This document shows, piece by piece, positions 27,092 through 39,594 of a stretch of DNA of 64,000 nt. Positions within the stretch are counted from its first letter, which is position 1. The number at the start of each line of letters is the position of its first letter. A program made the translations under genes and the position numbers. This DNA is from Pseudoxanthomonas sacheonensis. Lineage in GTDB: Bacteria > Pseudomonadota > Gammaproteobacteria > Xanthomonadales > Xanthomonadaceae. The notes under the pieces are model-generated. The model searched no databases and had not been told where the DNA came from. It saw only the letters and a program-made list of their open reading frames with translations. Location of the stretch: positions 124,001-188,000 of the forward strand of contig NZ_PDWS01000002.1 in assembly GCF_010093305.1 (NCBI RefSeq), written 5' to 3'.

Positions 27092-29229
27092 TTCGCTACA
27101 ACCTCGACTCCGAGCCCCATCTGCTCCAGCTTGAGGGTCGTATTACTGAAAATACGCAGGTAATGACTGAACATGGGAGACTCCGAAGGAATAACTTTCA
27201 GCGCCACCTGCGCCTCGCTACGAAGGCGTCTGATCTCAGCGACATGCCCAGAATTGTTGCGATCTACGATCAGATGCTCGCAAGCGCCACTATTCTCCTC
27301 ACTATCTCCACCGCAGGTGAAACAGCTGAGATAGTGTGGGCACGGGTTCATTGCCCAATTTAGGGTACACAGACCGTGCGGCATGATGTTTATCATTCGC
27401 AGTGCACCCGCCAGATATTCCTCCGCTTGCTCTCTAGAGATATCCGCCAGACGCGAATATGTGTCGCTGATCTCGCCGACGATCACTCCGTCTCGCACGG
27501 CATTCCTTAAGCGTTCTGCTCGCTCTTCGCTCGACGTTTGGTCATATGTGGCATTCTGACCGACGTCCTTGCGACCAAAGATCAGAGCAATCTGCTGCTG
27601 ACTAAGACCGCCTCGCTGATACTGTGTGTTGAGCCAGTGCCGCACGTCATGCCAAGTAAACTTGGCGATCTCGCCTGTCCTTGGATCTACAATCCCGAAT
27701 CTCTGAAAAACACTAATCTTTGTTTTTCCATCATTTCGACTTAGCCACCGCGCCAAGTCGGTGACGGTGACCGCTAGAAAATCGCTAGTGCGAGAATTTC
27801 CACCCCGGCCGCGCCTGCGGAGCAGCAACGCCTCGTGAGCTTCCAGGTATGACTCTCCCCCTGGGCCTCTAATGAGGGCAAATGATCGTTTGAATTGGGC
27901 CTCCAGGCCTTCATCTCTAACCGGATTCGGATAAAACTCTCCTCGCAACTGCATTTCTCTGGCGTCTTGAATGATCGCTCGGACAGACGGATACAGCTTG
28001 TGTGTTGTGGTTCGCGCGCGCAGCTTGAATTGATTCTCGTTAATGAGTCGAGGATCGAAATTCCAACTGCGTATTTCCTTCCCCTTGCAGGTCATGGTGC
28101 GGAGCTCACCTGCGCGGGCGGCACGCTGCTCGGCCAGCATCCTTTCCAGGCTCATGTACGTCACGCCCAGTCTGCGACCTGCTTCAGACTTATTACCACC
28201 GCACTCCTCTAACGTGCCGATCGCATCGATCAGCTTCTTCTTGAACTTGTGCCAAACCGCATCGGGATTAATGAGCCGATTGGCTGGATCTGCGGTCCAT
28301 TCGTGCGCGAATTTTGATGTGAAGTAGCATGCAGCCGCCTCATTGGAAGACACCTTAAGCCAATCGACTGGCTCATTCTCACGCTGTTGCGCGGCAAGCT
28401 TTCGCAAATCCTCGGTGGAAGATTTCAATGCGGAAACAGCGGCACGGATTGCCGGCACTAGACTGGGAGGCACCACCTTTGGAACGGGACGCCCTTTCTT
28501 CTCGGGGAAGTACAGCAATTGCAAGGCGCCATCGTGCTCGATGAGACAATTTTCCGGCAAATTCGCCAACTCGCCCACACGAAATCCGGCCCCGACATCG
28601 ATAGTGAAAATCTGCAGATAGAAGCGATCGATGTCACTTATATCGTCTCTTGAATTGACAGCAATCAGGTCGCGTATGACCTCGTCTGGCATTAACTTTT
28701 CATGGCGACCTGCATCATTGCCCTTGCGCCCGTGCTTAGCTGGCTTCTTCATGCCGGAGACGTAGCTCAGTCTCGATCGCGTCCGCAAATTCAGCCACTT
28801 CGCGAACGTCGCGAGCACCTTGCATAGTCCGTATGCGCCCGCAGCTGCGCGATTCTTTCTGATCCGCCGTTCTGCAGCGTAGAAATCTTCGTTCTTGAGC
28901 GTGTCGAATGACCGTGCCCCGAGAACTTCCCCTAAAATTGCCACGACCGTTAAGCGGGCCTGAGCCGAACCTTCTCCAAGATTTCGTGTCATCCGTCCAT
29001 GGAGAATCCAAATCTTGCATGCCGCCTTCAAGTTGGCATGAACGATCTTGTCAAAGTAGAGGTATCTGCTGATGCCATTGCCAGGACGTAACACCCATGA
29101 AATTACATTCCATTGATCCGATTCGAATGACGCTCCAGGCGGAATCAAGGCGAGCAAATGCGACCCCAACTCCGAAATTGAGGAATCCGCCGTGTGCTCA
29201 TGCAGCCAACGAGAAAGTGCGGCCGACAT
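27088..29229 (-). CDS. Large tyrosine recombinase with internal HTH and C-terminal Cys-rich region
   Basis: The 713-residue protein has a tyrosine recombinase core split by a long insertion: first Arg in GAGFRVGELANL (about 217), then HDVRHW (His527, Arg530), GRKD, and the nucleophile Tyr in QNATYDQ (about 562). Between Arg and the HxxR motif lies a Fis-like helix-turn-helix (about 336-365, GNKSEAGRRLGVTYMSLER). The C-terminus has HYLSCFTCGG and a further Cys, a likely zinc site. The ATG at 29229 follows the upstream stop by one base with GAGGGG as ribosome site; an ATG at 29247 is the alternative. It is the third recombinase of the operon and overlaps the small partner gene by four bases. 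Confidence 0.8.
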   Translation of the reverse strand: MSAALSRWLHEHTADSSISELGSHLLALIPPGASFESDQWNVISWVLRPGNGISRYLYFDKIVHANLKAACKIWILHGRMTRNLGEGSAQARLTVVAILGEVLGARSFDTLKNEDFYAAERRIRKNRAAAGAYGLCKVLATFAKWLNLRTRSRLSYVSGMKKPAKHGRKGNDAGRHEKLMPDEVIRDLIAVNSRDDISDIDRFYLQIFTIDVGAGFRVGELANLPENCLIEHDGALQLLYFPEKKGRPVPKVVPPSLVPAIRAAVSALKSSTEDLRKLAAQQRENEPVDWLKVSSNEAAACYFTSKFAHEWTADPANRLINPDAVWHKFKKKLIDAIGTLEECGGNKSEAGRRLGVTYMSLERMLAEQRAARAGELRTMTCKGKEIRSWNFDPRLINENQFKLRARTTTHKLYPSVRAIIQDAREMQLRGEFYPNPVRDEGLEAQFKRSFALIRGPGGESYLEAHEALLLRRRGRGGNSRTSDFLAVTVTDLARWLSRNDGKTKISVFQRFGIVDPRTGEIAKFTWHDVRHWLNTQYQRGGLSQQQIALIFGRKDVGQNATYDQTSSEERAERLRNAVRDGVIVGEISDTYSRLADISREQAEEYLAGALRMINIMPHGLCTLNWAMNPCPHYLSCFTCGGDSEENSGACEHLIVDRNNSGHVAEIRRLRSEAQVALKVIPSESPMFSHYLRIFSNTTLKLEQMGLGVEVVAK

Positions 29230-29230
29230 C

Positions 29231-30811
29231 CTAATGCCCCTCTTCAATAGCCGTGATCACGTCTTTGATCCCGGCGTATACCTGTTCAAAATCCTTGCCC
29301 AATTTGCTGCGCTCTTTTCCAGCCTCGGCATGGCTCCATCGTTCATGTTCGCGCTGGACATACTTCATTGAAGCGCTGTGATCGCCATCCCGCCACGCTT
29401 GAAAATGTGGGCATCCTCCGTAGCACGCCCAAAACGGATGAGTTGGGCACGCCCCGCTGCTGCCACATGAGCCAACGACAGCGGGGGCGCCCGAGTGAAA
29501 ATCGGAAACGAGAATTTGCTTCTCTCCTAACGCAGGTACAACCACGCCTTGAAAGAAGGCCGCATTAAGACCGGCGAATAGCCCGCCTAGTGCACGGTCT
29601 GCTCGCTCGATGGCAGGCAGCAACTCCGAAGCCACCGCATCAATGTAGGCCTGAGCCGATGTAGGATCATCGTGCTCGAAGATTGTCTGGATTTCGTCTC
29701 GAGGAGTACCCTGCATGGCAAGACGCGTTCCGCCGGTATGACGAACGCGCTTCGCTCCAAAAACAAGTACCTTTCCAGTCCTTGGACTGACGATATTGCT
29801 TTCAATACTCCATCGACGCAGCAATCTGGTCATGGTGCCCGTAGGTACCTGCCCATGCTCATGCCACTCCATCGGAAGTTCTAGACCGTATTGATCGCGC
29901 GAACCGATAGTGGTTGCATTTCGATTGTTGCCGCCTTGTTTTCTGCCTGGCACGACAATCAATCGGTCGAATTTTTCCTGTAGAGCCAAGAGTAATGGGC
30001 GGTCGCCCAATGCCTGTATCGATTTCCCCAGCGCCTCGCTTACAGGCCACAACTCGGCAACATCGCCCGTTTGCGCCTTTACCTTCGGAATTCTTAAAAA
30101 GTATTGCCAGCGTTGCCCCTTATAGGTGACCAAGGCATCTTTGCGCATACCAAGTAGTTGCAGTGGACGCTTATAGGTCTCAAAGAGAATCCAGCCAAAA
30201 ACCCGGATAATGCATTCAACATCAGATTCATCACCTACGGGCATGGCCAATGCGCGTCGGGCCAGTTCCGACTCCCCCGACGTGTATGCCCCAGTCTCTG
30301 CATTCCAGGTCAGTACGTCCTGCATGCCCGCCGGTTGTGGCCACGCGACCCATTCGTCCATTTCCAGTGCGATAGCTGGGCTCGCTCCCGCCATTGATCG
30401 CTGAGCCATCTCCCTATAGAAGATTCGGAGCATTGTTCGAGCTTCTTTTGAAAGCAGCACCCACATTGCTGCCCATTCCTTGATGGACAGAGCGCCAAGC
30501 CCACCTGAAAGCTCTATCCCCAGACTGTTTGCCGCCATAACAAGGCCATGCAACATCCGATGCACGTGCTGCGCCCACGACGCGGATTTGGTTCGCAATT
30601 GCTCCAATGCAATAACTTGCAAAGGCTCAACAACAGCATTTGACAGTCCGCCCTGTCGCCAATCCAACCTCCTCGCTGAACCACCCAGGCTGAACCGCCA
30701 GACATCATCCGTTACGTCGATAAACACTGGGGCGTCTGGATTGAATTCATTGCGGACGAATTTGCGTCCGTCCGAACCTTCCCACAGGCCAGTTTCATGG
30801 TTCTGCATCAT
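29231..30811 (-). CDS. Tyrosine recombinase, second of three in the operon
   Basis: The 526-residue protein has the recombinase catalytic pattern: Arg in ETYKRPLQLLGM (about 215), KRVRHTGGTRLA (Lys354 in place of His, Arg357), EHDDPTSAQAYID (His380, nucleophile Tyr389). The C-terminus holds GSCGSSGACPTHPFWACYGGCPHF, a Cys/His-rich likely zinc region. The ATG at 30811 overlaps the stop of the first recombinase by four bases. Two-domain layout with a large N-terminal region is typical of transposon recombinases such as Tn554 TnpB rather than phage integrases. Activity is likely but depends on the Lys at the His position being tolerated, as in some family members. Confidence 0.8.
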   Translation of the reverse strand: MMQNHETGLWEGSDGRKFVRNEFNPDAPVFIDVTDDVWRFSLGGSARRLDWRQGGLSNAVVEPLQVIALEQLRTKSASWAQHVHRMLHGLVMAANSLGIELSGGLGALSIKEWAAMWVLLSKEARTMLRIFYREMAQRSMAGASPAIALEMDEWVAWPQPAGMQDVLTWNAETGAYTSGESELARRALAMPVGDESDVECIIRVFGWILFETYKRPLQLLGMRKDALVTYKGQRWQYFLRIPKVKAQTGDVAELWPVSEALGKSIQALGDRPLLLALQEKFDRLIVVPGRKQGGNNRNATTIGSRDQYGLELPMEWHEHGQVPTGTMTRLLRRWSIESNIVSPRTGKVLVFGAKRVRHTGGTRLAMQGTPRDEIQTIFEHDDPTSAQAYIDAVASELLPAIERADRALGGLFAGLNAAFFQGVVVPALGEKQILVSDFHSGAPAVVGSCGSSGACPTHPFWACYGGCPHFQAWRDGDHSASMKYVQREHERWSHAEAGKERSKLGKDFEQVYAGIKDVITAIEEGH

Positions 30812-32040
30812 TGCAATGCCGTCCATGACCAGTTCTCATTTTCGGATCGCATCACTCCCTTCGCTCGGTCGGCTCGAGCACGTCTTGAATAGATCTCAAG
30901 GCTCTTTTCGCTCTCCCAGCCACCCCAGTACACAAGATCCTGCAGTTCCTGATTGGTCTTGGCGCGCAGGTACATCCGATTGAAGAAGGCGTGTCGTGCC
31001 AGATGCCAGTGGAAGTTGATGCCAGTTGCCGCCTTGATCGCGGACGCCACATCATTCGCAGTGCTGATAGAAAGCGGCTTACCGTTCGTTGCTACGATCA
31101 GGAATGGATGGGGAAGGACCCACCGATATACCTGGCGGCCATGCTCCTTGACCGAGGCGCGACGAAAGCGAGTCGTGTATTGGGCAATTAGATGCGGAAA
31201 CCTGGTCTCCTTCCATAGAAAGCGAAGGTCGCGACTTAGGGTTTTTGGCCTTGGGGCATGCGCTCCTCTCGAGTCAATCACTCCGTCGTCACGCTCTTCG
31301 ATCCTGACGACACTAATGTAGTTGCGACCCAACGCCGGACAGTCCTGGAGCCTCAGGCTTAGCACCTCACCAAGTCGCAAGCCGAACTCAATCGTCAATC
31401 TCCAAAGTAGATAGTCCCGCCATGCAATATCTTGGCCGACGTTCCTACTTCTATTTTCAGGTAATAGAAATTCTTCGATCCGCGCCAGTTCTTCGTCCGT
31501 CAGATCTGGCGCTACTCTCTTCTTCCGCGTCTTGATCCGTGTCCTTGTCCACTCGCGACCTTGCGAGTTGGCAAGAAGTTCGATTTGCATAACGCGTTCT
31601 GCGACTGCTGAATTCGATGTCGCATACTGAGTTATGAAATGCACACAGATTTGTCGGCAGAAGTGCAGGGTCTGGTTGTGTGTGGTTCTCGATTCAGGCG
31701 TGAGCCTTGCTTTCCCGTCCTCACCTAGCCGTACCCGCAACCAGGCCGAGAAAGCGGAGATCTGCGACGGCGCCAAGCCTTCACCACTCAGGAGTTGTGC
31801 ATCCAAGTCAACGCCGCGCTCGTCAGCCCATGAGTACAAGCTTGCGATCCCGTATAGCGATCCTGACCTTGTCTTCTGCGAGTCGCTCTTCTGAGCGAGA
31901 TGCGTTTCATAGATGGACGACGCGATCGGCAGTCGACCGGATTCGCGATGCATCAAGACGTACCGGCTGGTTGCGTCCTGATCCAGGAACGGAATCACCC
32001 TATACGCCAAGCTAACTCGGTCAGGCCTCAAAGTGAACAC
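30808..32040 (-). CDS. Tyrosine recombinase, first gene of the recombination operon
   Basis: The 410-residue protein has a complete catalytic set: Arg222 in FGLRLGEVLSL, HWHLARH (His346, Arg349), YWGGWESEKSLEIY (nucleophile Tyr384). An N-terminal SAM-like DNA-binding domain precedes it. The start is a GTG at 32040. Upstream lie two perfect palindromes and a plausible promoter, then the junction with recJ about 190 bases away. It is followed by two more recombinases, a small partner and a RecJ-like gene with overlaps at every junction. It is the best candidate for the enzyme that cuts the recJ target. Confidence 0.85.
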   Translation of the reverse strand: MFTLRPDRVSLAYRVIPFLDQDATSRYVLMHRESGRLPIASSIYETHLAQKSDSQKTRSGSLYGIASLYSWADERGVDLDAQLLSGEGLAPSQISAFSAWLRVRLGEDGKARLTPESRTTHNQTLHFCRQICVHFITQYATSNSAVAERVMQIELLANSQGREWTRTRIKTRKKRVAPDLTDEELARIEEFLLPENRSRNVGQDIAWRDYLLWRLTIEFGLRLGEVLSLRLQDCPALGRNYISVVRIEERDDGVIDSRGAHAPRPKTLSRDLRFLWKETRFPHLIAQYTTRFRRASVKEHGRQVYRWVLPHPFLIVATNGKPLSISTANDVASAIKAATGINFHWHLARHAFFNRMYLRAKTNQELQDLVYWGGWESEKSLEIYSRRARADRAKGVMRSENENWSWTALQ

Positions 32041-32237
32041 CTATGAAGTTTATATCATTGATATAAATAGACTTATCTATAAGTCCAATACATGCCGCGC
32101 CTAAGACGTTAACGAAAGTTGCGTAGAAGGGCAACCAGTCAATATCCCTCTCAGGATTTAGGGGGGCAAAGACCGATCTAGGGCAGGTCTAGGAGCTTTG
32201 ACCCTAGAAGAAAGTGTCCAGATCCGCCCCCACCTAA
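32041..32237. promoter_or_regulatory. Right end of the island: palindromes, recombinase promoter and terminal sequence
   Basis: Two perfect inverted repeats lie next to the first recombinase: 32049-32067 (TTTATATCA-T-TGATATAAA) and 32070-32085 (GACTTAT-CT-ATAAGTC). A leftward promoter fits across them: -35 TTGGAC (about 32088-32083), 17-base spacer, -10 TATATC (32065-32060). Closer to recJ, GGGCAAAG (about 32163) and CTTTGACCC (about 32196) form another inverted pair around TCTAGGGCAGGTCTAGG. These are candidate recombinase-binding and operator sites; the exact terminal base of the element lies at about 32232-32238. Confidence 0.5.
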
Positions 32238-32936
32238 GTCTGCGATGGTGCCCACGGCCACCAGATCGAGCAGTGTGGAAAGATCGGGCTCGCCGTGCGC
32301 TAGGTCACCTTGCTCACGCAATTTCTTCCGTAGCGCCAATAGCACGTAGAACATCACCCCCATGCCGGCCAGCATCTTGCTGGGGAAGGCGTCGCCTCGC
32401 AGATTGGGATTGACGATGGCGTCGGCCGGCGGCAACGACTCGCCGGGAAGATGGTGATCGGTGACCAGCACTTTCCAGCCCAAGACCTTGGCTGCCGCAA
32501 TGCCCGCATGGCAGGCGATGCCGTGGTCGACGGTCACCAGCAGATCGGGCTGCAGCCCGGCGAGTTCGCCTACCAGCGCCGGCGACAGGCCATAGCCGTG
32601 CAACATGCGGTTGGGCACCGCCGGGGTCACCCGCGTTGCGCCGAGCATGCGCAATCCACGCACGCCGACGGCGCAGGCCGTGGCGCCGTCGCAGTCGAAG
32701 TCGCCGACCACGACGATATGACTGTTCGCCGCTATCGCATCTGCGAGCAAGGCGGTGGCTTCCGCCAGCCCGCCGAGGGTTTCGGGCGGCAGCAGTTGCG
32801 CCAATTTAGGCTGCGCCTGTTCCAGGCTGGTCGCGCCGCGTCCAGCGTAGATGCGGCGCAGCAGCGGTGAAAAGTTGTCCGGCCAGCTTCCCGCCGCGTC
32901 GATCTGGCGCCGACGGATCCTTGGGGTTTGAGCCAC
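32178..32936 (-). pseudogene. recJ: Host recJ, 5' part, interrupted by the island
   Basis: The first 233 codons encode genuine RecJ: motif I VVVGDFDCDGATA, motif II TVDHGIA, motif III VTDHHLPGE and motif IV LVAVGTIAD. Then the sequence changes abruptly to 19 foreign residues (LGGGGSGHFLLGS...) and a stop at 32178. Normal RecJ has about 570 residues, so the DHHA1 and OB domains are lost and the protein should be inactive. The start is a GTG at 32936 overlapping the end of the upstream gene. The break lies exactly after the motif IV aspartate, the point where the island begins. The rest of recJ should lie at the far left end of the island. Confidence 0.88.
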
Positions 32937-32937
32937 G

Positions 32938-33873
32938 TTACAGCGTCGCCAGCGGCTTGCGCCAGAATCGCCAGCGCTGGTCGCGGCGCAGTTGGAAAAT
33001 CGCGCCGTCCTCGAAGTCGAGGGTCAGCGATTGCAGTTCGCGCTTGCGCACCGCTTCCAGCAGCGGCTGCACGGCTTCGTGGGCCACCAGAGCCAGGTCG
33101 CGCAGATGGCGCAGGTCGACCAGCGCGTCGACTTCCTCGCCCTCGCTGGCCGCACCCGGTATTCCCGCGGCGCCTGCCAATGCGCGCAACAGGGTCTCGT
33201 TGCCTTTGACCTGCTTGTAATGCGTGCGCACGAAATCCGGCAGCGCGCCCGCGCCCCAGAACCAGAGGGAATTGACCGCCGGTTTGCCTAGCGAAGCGCG
33301 CATGGCGTTCCAGGGATGGTTGTGCAGGATCACCTGGGTTTCGGTGAGCAACGCACGCCAGCGACGCCCCAGGTCGCCTTCTGGCAGGTGCGCGAACAGG
33401 TCTTCGCCCAGCACTTCGTCCGGCGCGGCGAACGCCGGCAACTTCGACTCGCGCGGAAGGCGCAGGTACCAGCGCGAAGGATGCGGCGCATCCAGGGCGA
33501 ACCCGGCGTCGCCGAACAACGGCCGCAAGGCGGGCAGCAATTGGGCGCTGTCCTCGGCCGTGAGCGCCAGCGCCTCGCCATGCGAAAGCATCCGCGCCCC
33601 GCCCATGTCCGGCGCCACATGCGCGGGATCCACGCGCAGCCACGACGACTGCGCGGCATCGCCGGCATCCAGTTGCCGGGTAAGCGCGGCGACGGGCCAA
33701 TGGTCCGGGATCAACTGGAAATGGCGGCGCAGTTGTTCGCATTCGCCCGCCCCGCTGTTCAGGCGATCGGCCTGCGCCAGCGCCTTGGCGAACGTAACCG
33801 GCAACGGCTGGCCCGCGAATCGCGAACGCGCGGGCAGCAGCAGCGTCGCCGATGCCATCGGTGGTTCGCTCAA
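32938..33873 (-). CDS. rpfE: RpfE-like conserved protein (alkaline phosphatase superfamily-related)
   Basis: The 311-residue protein has no signal or membrane segment. It contains [35 protein letters not shown], the hallmark of a family annotated in Xanthomonas as regulatory protein RpfE (often also labelled phosphoglycerate mutase-like). In xanthomonads it lies between greA and recJ, as here. It overlaps greA by four bases (ATGA) and touches the recJ GTG. The biochemical role is unknown; rpfE mutants show modest changes in extracellular products in Xanthomonas. The family recognition is moderately sure. Confidence 0.7.
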   Translation of the reverse strand: MSEPPMASATLLLPARSRFAGQPLPVTFAKALAQADRLNSGAGECEQLRRHFQLIPDHWPVAALTRQLDAGDAAQSSWLRVDPAHVAPDMGGARMLSHGEALALTAEDSAQLLPALRPLFGDAGFALDAPHPSRWYLRLPRESKLPAFAAPDEVLGEDLFAHLPEGDLGRRWRALLTETQVILHNHPWNAMRASLGKPAVNSLWFWGAGALPDFVRTHYKQVKGNETLLRALAGAAGIPGAASEGEEVDALVDLRHLRDLALVAHEAVQPLLEAVRKRELQSLTLDFEDGAIFQLRRDQRWRFWRKPLATL

Positions 33874-34342
33874 CCCGCGTACGCGACGCTGACGATTTCG
33901 TACTCGCGCTGGCCGGCGGGCGCGTCGATGACCACCGAATCGCCTTCGTTCTTGCCGATCAGGGCACGGGCCAGCGGCGAGGAAATGGCGATCATGGCCA
34001 GCTTGATGTCCGCTTCCAGGTCGCCGACGATCTGGTACTTCTTCTCTTCGTCGGTTTCCACGTCGGCCAAGGTCACGGTGGCGCCGAAGACCACGCGCGA
34101 GCCGGCGTTGAGCTGGGCCACGTCGATGACTTCTGCGTGCGAAAGCTCGCCTTCCAATTGCTTGATGCGGCCTTCGATGAAGCTCTGCTGCTCGCGCGCC
34201 GCGTGGTACTCGGCGTTCTCCTTCAGGTCCCCGTGCGCGCGCGCTTCGGCGATCGCGTTGATGACCTCGGGGCGCTTCACCGATTTCAATTGGTCCAGTT
34301 CGTCGCGCAGTCGTTGCGCGCCTTTCAGGGTCATTGGCGCTC

Positions 34343-34346
<4 letters not shown>
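33870..34346 (-). CDS. greA: Transcription elongation factor GreA
   Basis: The 158-residue factor enters the RNA polymerase secondary channel and stimulates cleavage of backtracked RNA. The N-terminal coiled coil has the acidic tip in [16 protein letters not shown], and the C-terminal FKBP-like domain has [18 protein letters not shown] and [14 protein letters not shown]. Length as in E. coli. The ATG at 34346 overlaps the carB stop (ATGA), giving the operon carB-greA-rpfE-recJ. Confidence 0.96.
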
Positions 34347-37588
<3,242 letters not shown>

Positions 37589-37605
37589 GGGGTTCGCTTT
37601 CCGGA

Positions 37606-39507
37606 TTACTTGGCGACTTGCGTGGACGCGCTTGCCGGGCCGATGTATTTGTCGAAGAAGACAAGCATCTTGGTATAGAGATTGACGTTGTTCTCCAAGT
37701 CCCTGAAGCCGTGCTGTTCCTTCTTCTCCACCACTACGTCGTCCGGCTTCTTGCCGGCCTTCTCCAACTGGTCGATAAGGAAGTACATGTTCCGGATTGG
37801 CACCCGAATGTCCTTCGCGCCGTGGACCAGCATGATGCCAGCCTTTATGCGGTCAGCATGGTAGCCGGGGGACTGAGCGACACGCTCGGCCTTAGAGACC
37901 GGATACACATCCTTCAGGTAATTTCGGCCGCTGACGTGGTCCGCGAAATCAGCGTCCCGCTGGATGTCGAGGTCATAGACACCCACGTAGCCCACGGTGC
38001 ATTTATACAGATCCGGTTCCCGCACCACACTCATCAACGCGGCGTAGCCGCCATAAGACGCCCCGTAGATGCAGACTCGGCCAGGGTCGGCGACGCCTTC
38101 ACGGATCGCCCATTGCACCGAATCGGTAAGGTCATCCTGCATTGCCGTGCCCCATTTGCGATAGCCGGCACGCTCGAACGCTCCGCCATATCCACCGGAC
38201 CCGCGATAGTTGATTTGCAACACTGCGTAGCCGCGGTTAGCTAGCAGCTGCACTTCAGGATTGAAACCCCAGCTATCGCGTACGCCGTGAGGTCCTCCAT
38301 GCGGATTGATGATCAATGGCAGATTCTTGCCAGTGGATCCCGCGGGCACTGTCAGATAACCGTGAAGGGTAAGGCCGTCTCTTGCCTTGACGGATACCGG
38401 CTTCATTGAGGACATTTCTTCCGGCTTTATCCAATCCATCGCCGAGAGCAGGTACGCCGCTTTTTTGGTCTGACTGTCGTACAGGTAGACCTCTCCCGGA
38501 TCGCGATCACTGTACGCATAGACGAGGAAGTAACGCCCGTCGTCAGAGGTACCGCTATAAGAAATGGCTTTTCCCGGGAATGCATTGACGAGCCCGGCGA
38601 GAATCTTCGCTTCCGGATGATCTTTGTTCACGAACTCGATGTATGGGAGCCCGTCCTCGAACTCCAACGCCAACAGGGTCTTGTCGTCGCTACTCCAAAT
38701 GGCGCCGGACGCACTGACATTAGGGTTGGCTGCAACCGCCGTCTCTTCCTGCGTTTCCGGATCAAGGAGGACAATTGAACTCGGCTTGCCGTCCTTGCTC
38801 TTGGCGAAATAGACATGCTTGTTATCGGCCGCGAATCCGATAGGGCGGAAAGTTTCACCTGAGCGCTCTGATTCGTGGATCTTAGTCCACTTTTCGCCGT
38901 CTTTCCGCAACGTCACCTGTCGTCCGTCGTTCATCGAGCCGACTGCGTAACGTACCTTCAGGTCATGGTCGACGAGGAAGCCGCCACCATCGACGGGCGC
39001 TGTCGCCACGGTTGTGATGCGGCCGTTATAAACGTTGAGCTTGAATAGGAAGGCGCTATCGACTGATCTTTGGACCAATACGGTCTCACGGTCGGCTGGC
39101 GTGGTGTCGACGATGCTGTAGAACGCGCCATTCTCAATGTCCAGCCTGCCGGTGCCATCGATGTTGGAGGCGTAGAGGTCGCCCTTGGCGATCTTGAAAT
39201 CGAAGCTTCCGAGCTTGAAGCCGACCCAGAAGAGAAGTCGGTCGTTGTTGACCCACAACACTTCTTCGAAATGGCGATTCTCGCCATAGTCCCATTTGCC
39301 GATGACCTTGCGGTCGGAGACCTGCAACACGGCGAGGATCGACCGGTCGCCTTGCGGGATGATAACCGACATATGCTTGCCGTCCGGAGAGAGTCGCACG
39401 CTCCTGAACTCCGGATCCTTGAAGAAGTCACGGATAGGCACTTCCCGCGCCATCAACACAGATGGAACTAGTAGTAGCAGCAACAGCAATCGACTAAATA
39501 CCTTCAT
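37606..39507 (-). CDS. Exported prolyl-oligopeptidase family (S9) peptidase
   Basis: The 633-residue protein has a signal peptide ([21 protein letters not shown]), an N-terminal beta-propeller region and a C-terminal alpha/beta hydrolase domain. The catalytic triad is visible: Ser in [12 protein letters not shown], Asp in [10 protein letters not shown], His in EQHGFRD. The oxyanion segment [15 protein letters not shown] also fits S9C/DPP-type peptidases. The start at 39507 puts the signal at the N-terminus. It is inserted in the carA-carB interval (87 bases after carA, 17 before carB), and its codon use looks slightly less GC-rich. It probably digests peptides in the periplasm and has no evident link to carbamoyl phosphate. 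Confidence 0.85.
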   Translation of the reverse strand: MKVFSRLLLLLLLVPSVLMAREVPIRDFFKDPEFRSVRLSPDGKHMSVIIPQGDRSILAVLQVSDRKVIGKWDYGENRHFEEVLWVNNDRLLFWVGFKLGSFDFKIAKGDLYASNIDGTGRLDIENGAFYSIVDTTPADRETVLVQRSVDSAFLFKLNVYNGRITTVATAPVDGGGFLVDHDLKVRYAVGSMNDGRQVTLRKDGEKWTKIHESERSGETFRPIGFAADNKHVYFAKSKDGKPSSIVLLDPETQEETAVAANPNVSASGAIWSSDDKTLLALEFEDGLPYIEFVNKDHPEAKILAGLVNAFPGKAISYSGTSDDGRYFLVYAYSDRDPGEVYLYDSQTKKAAYLLSAMDWIKPEEMSSMKPVSVKARDGLTLHGYLTVPAGSTGKNLPLIINPHGGPHGVRDSWGFNPEVQLLANRGYAVLQINYRGSGGYGGAFERAGYRKWGTAMQDDLTDSVQWAIREGVADPGRVCIYGASYGGYAALMSVVREPDLYKCTVGYVGVYDLDIQRDADFADHVSGRNYLKDVYPVSKAERVAQSPGYHADRIKAGIMLVHGAKDIRVPIRNMYFLIDQLEKAGKKPDDVVVEKKEQHGFRDLENNVNLYTKMLVFFDKYIGPASASTQVAK

Positions 39508-39594
39508 GTCAAATCTCCTTTTTGAGTTCCGTTCACGGCTTGCAGGCCGTCCCCTTGCCAAACTGTCCACGTAAATGTCTCTTTCAGTATCCGT

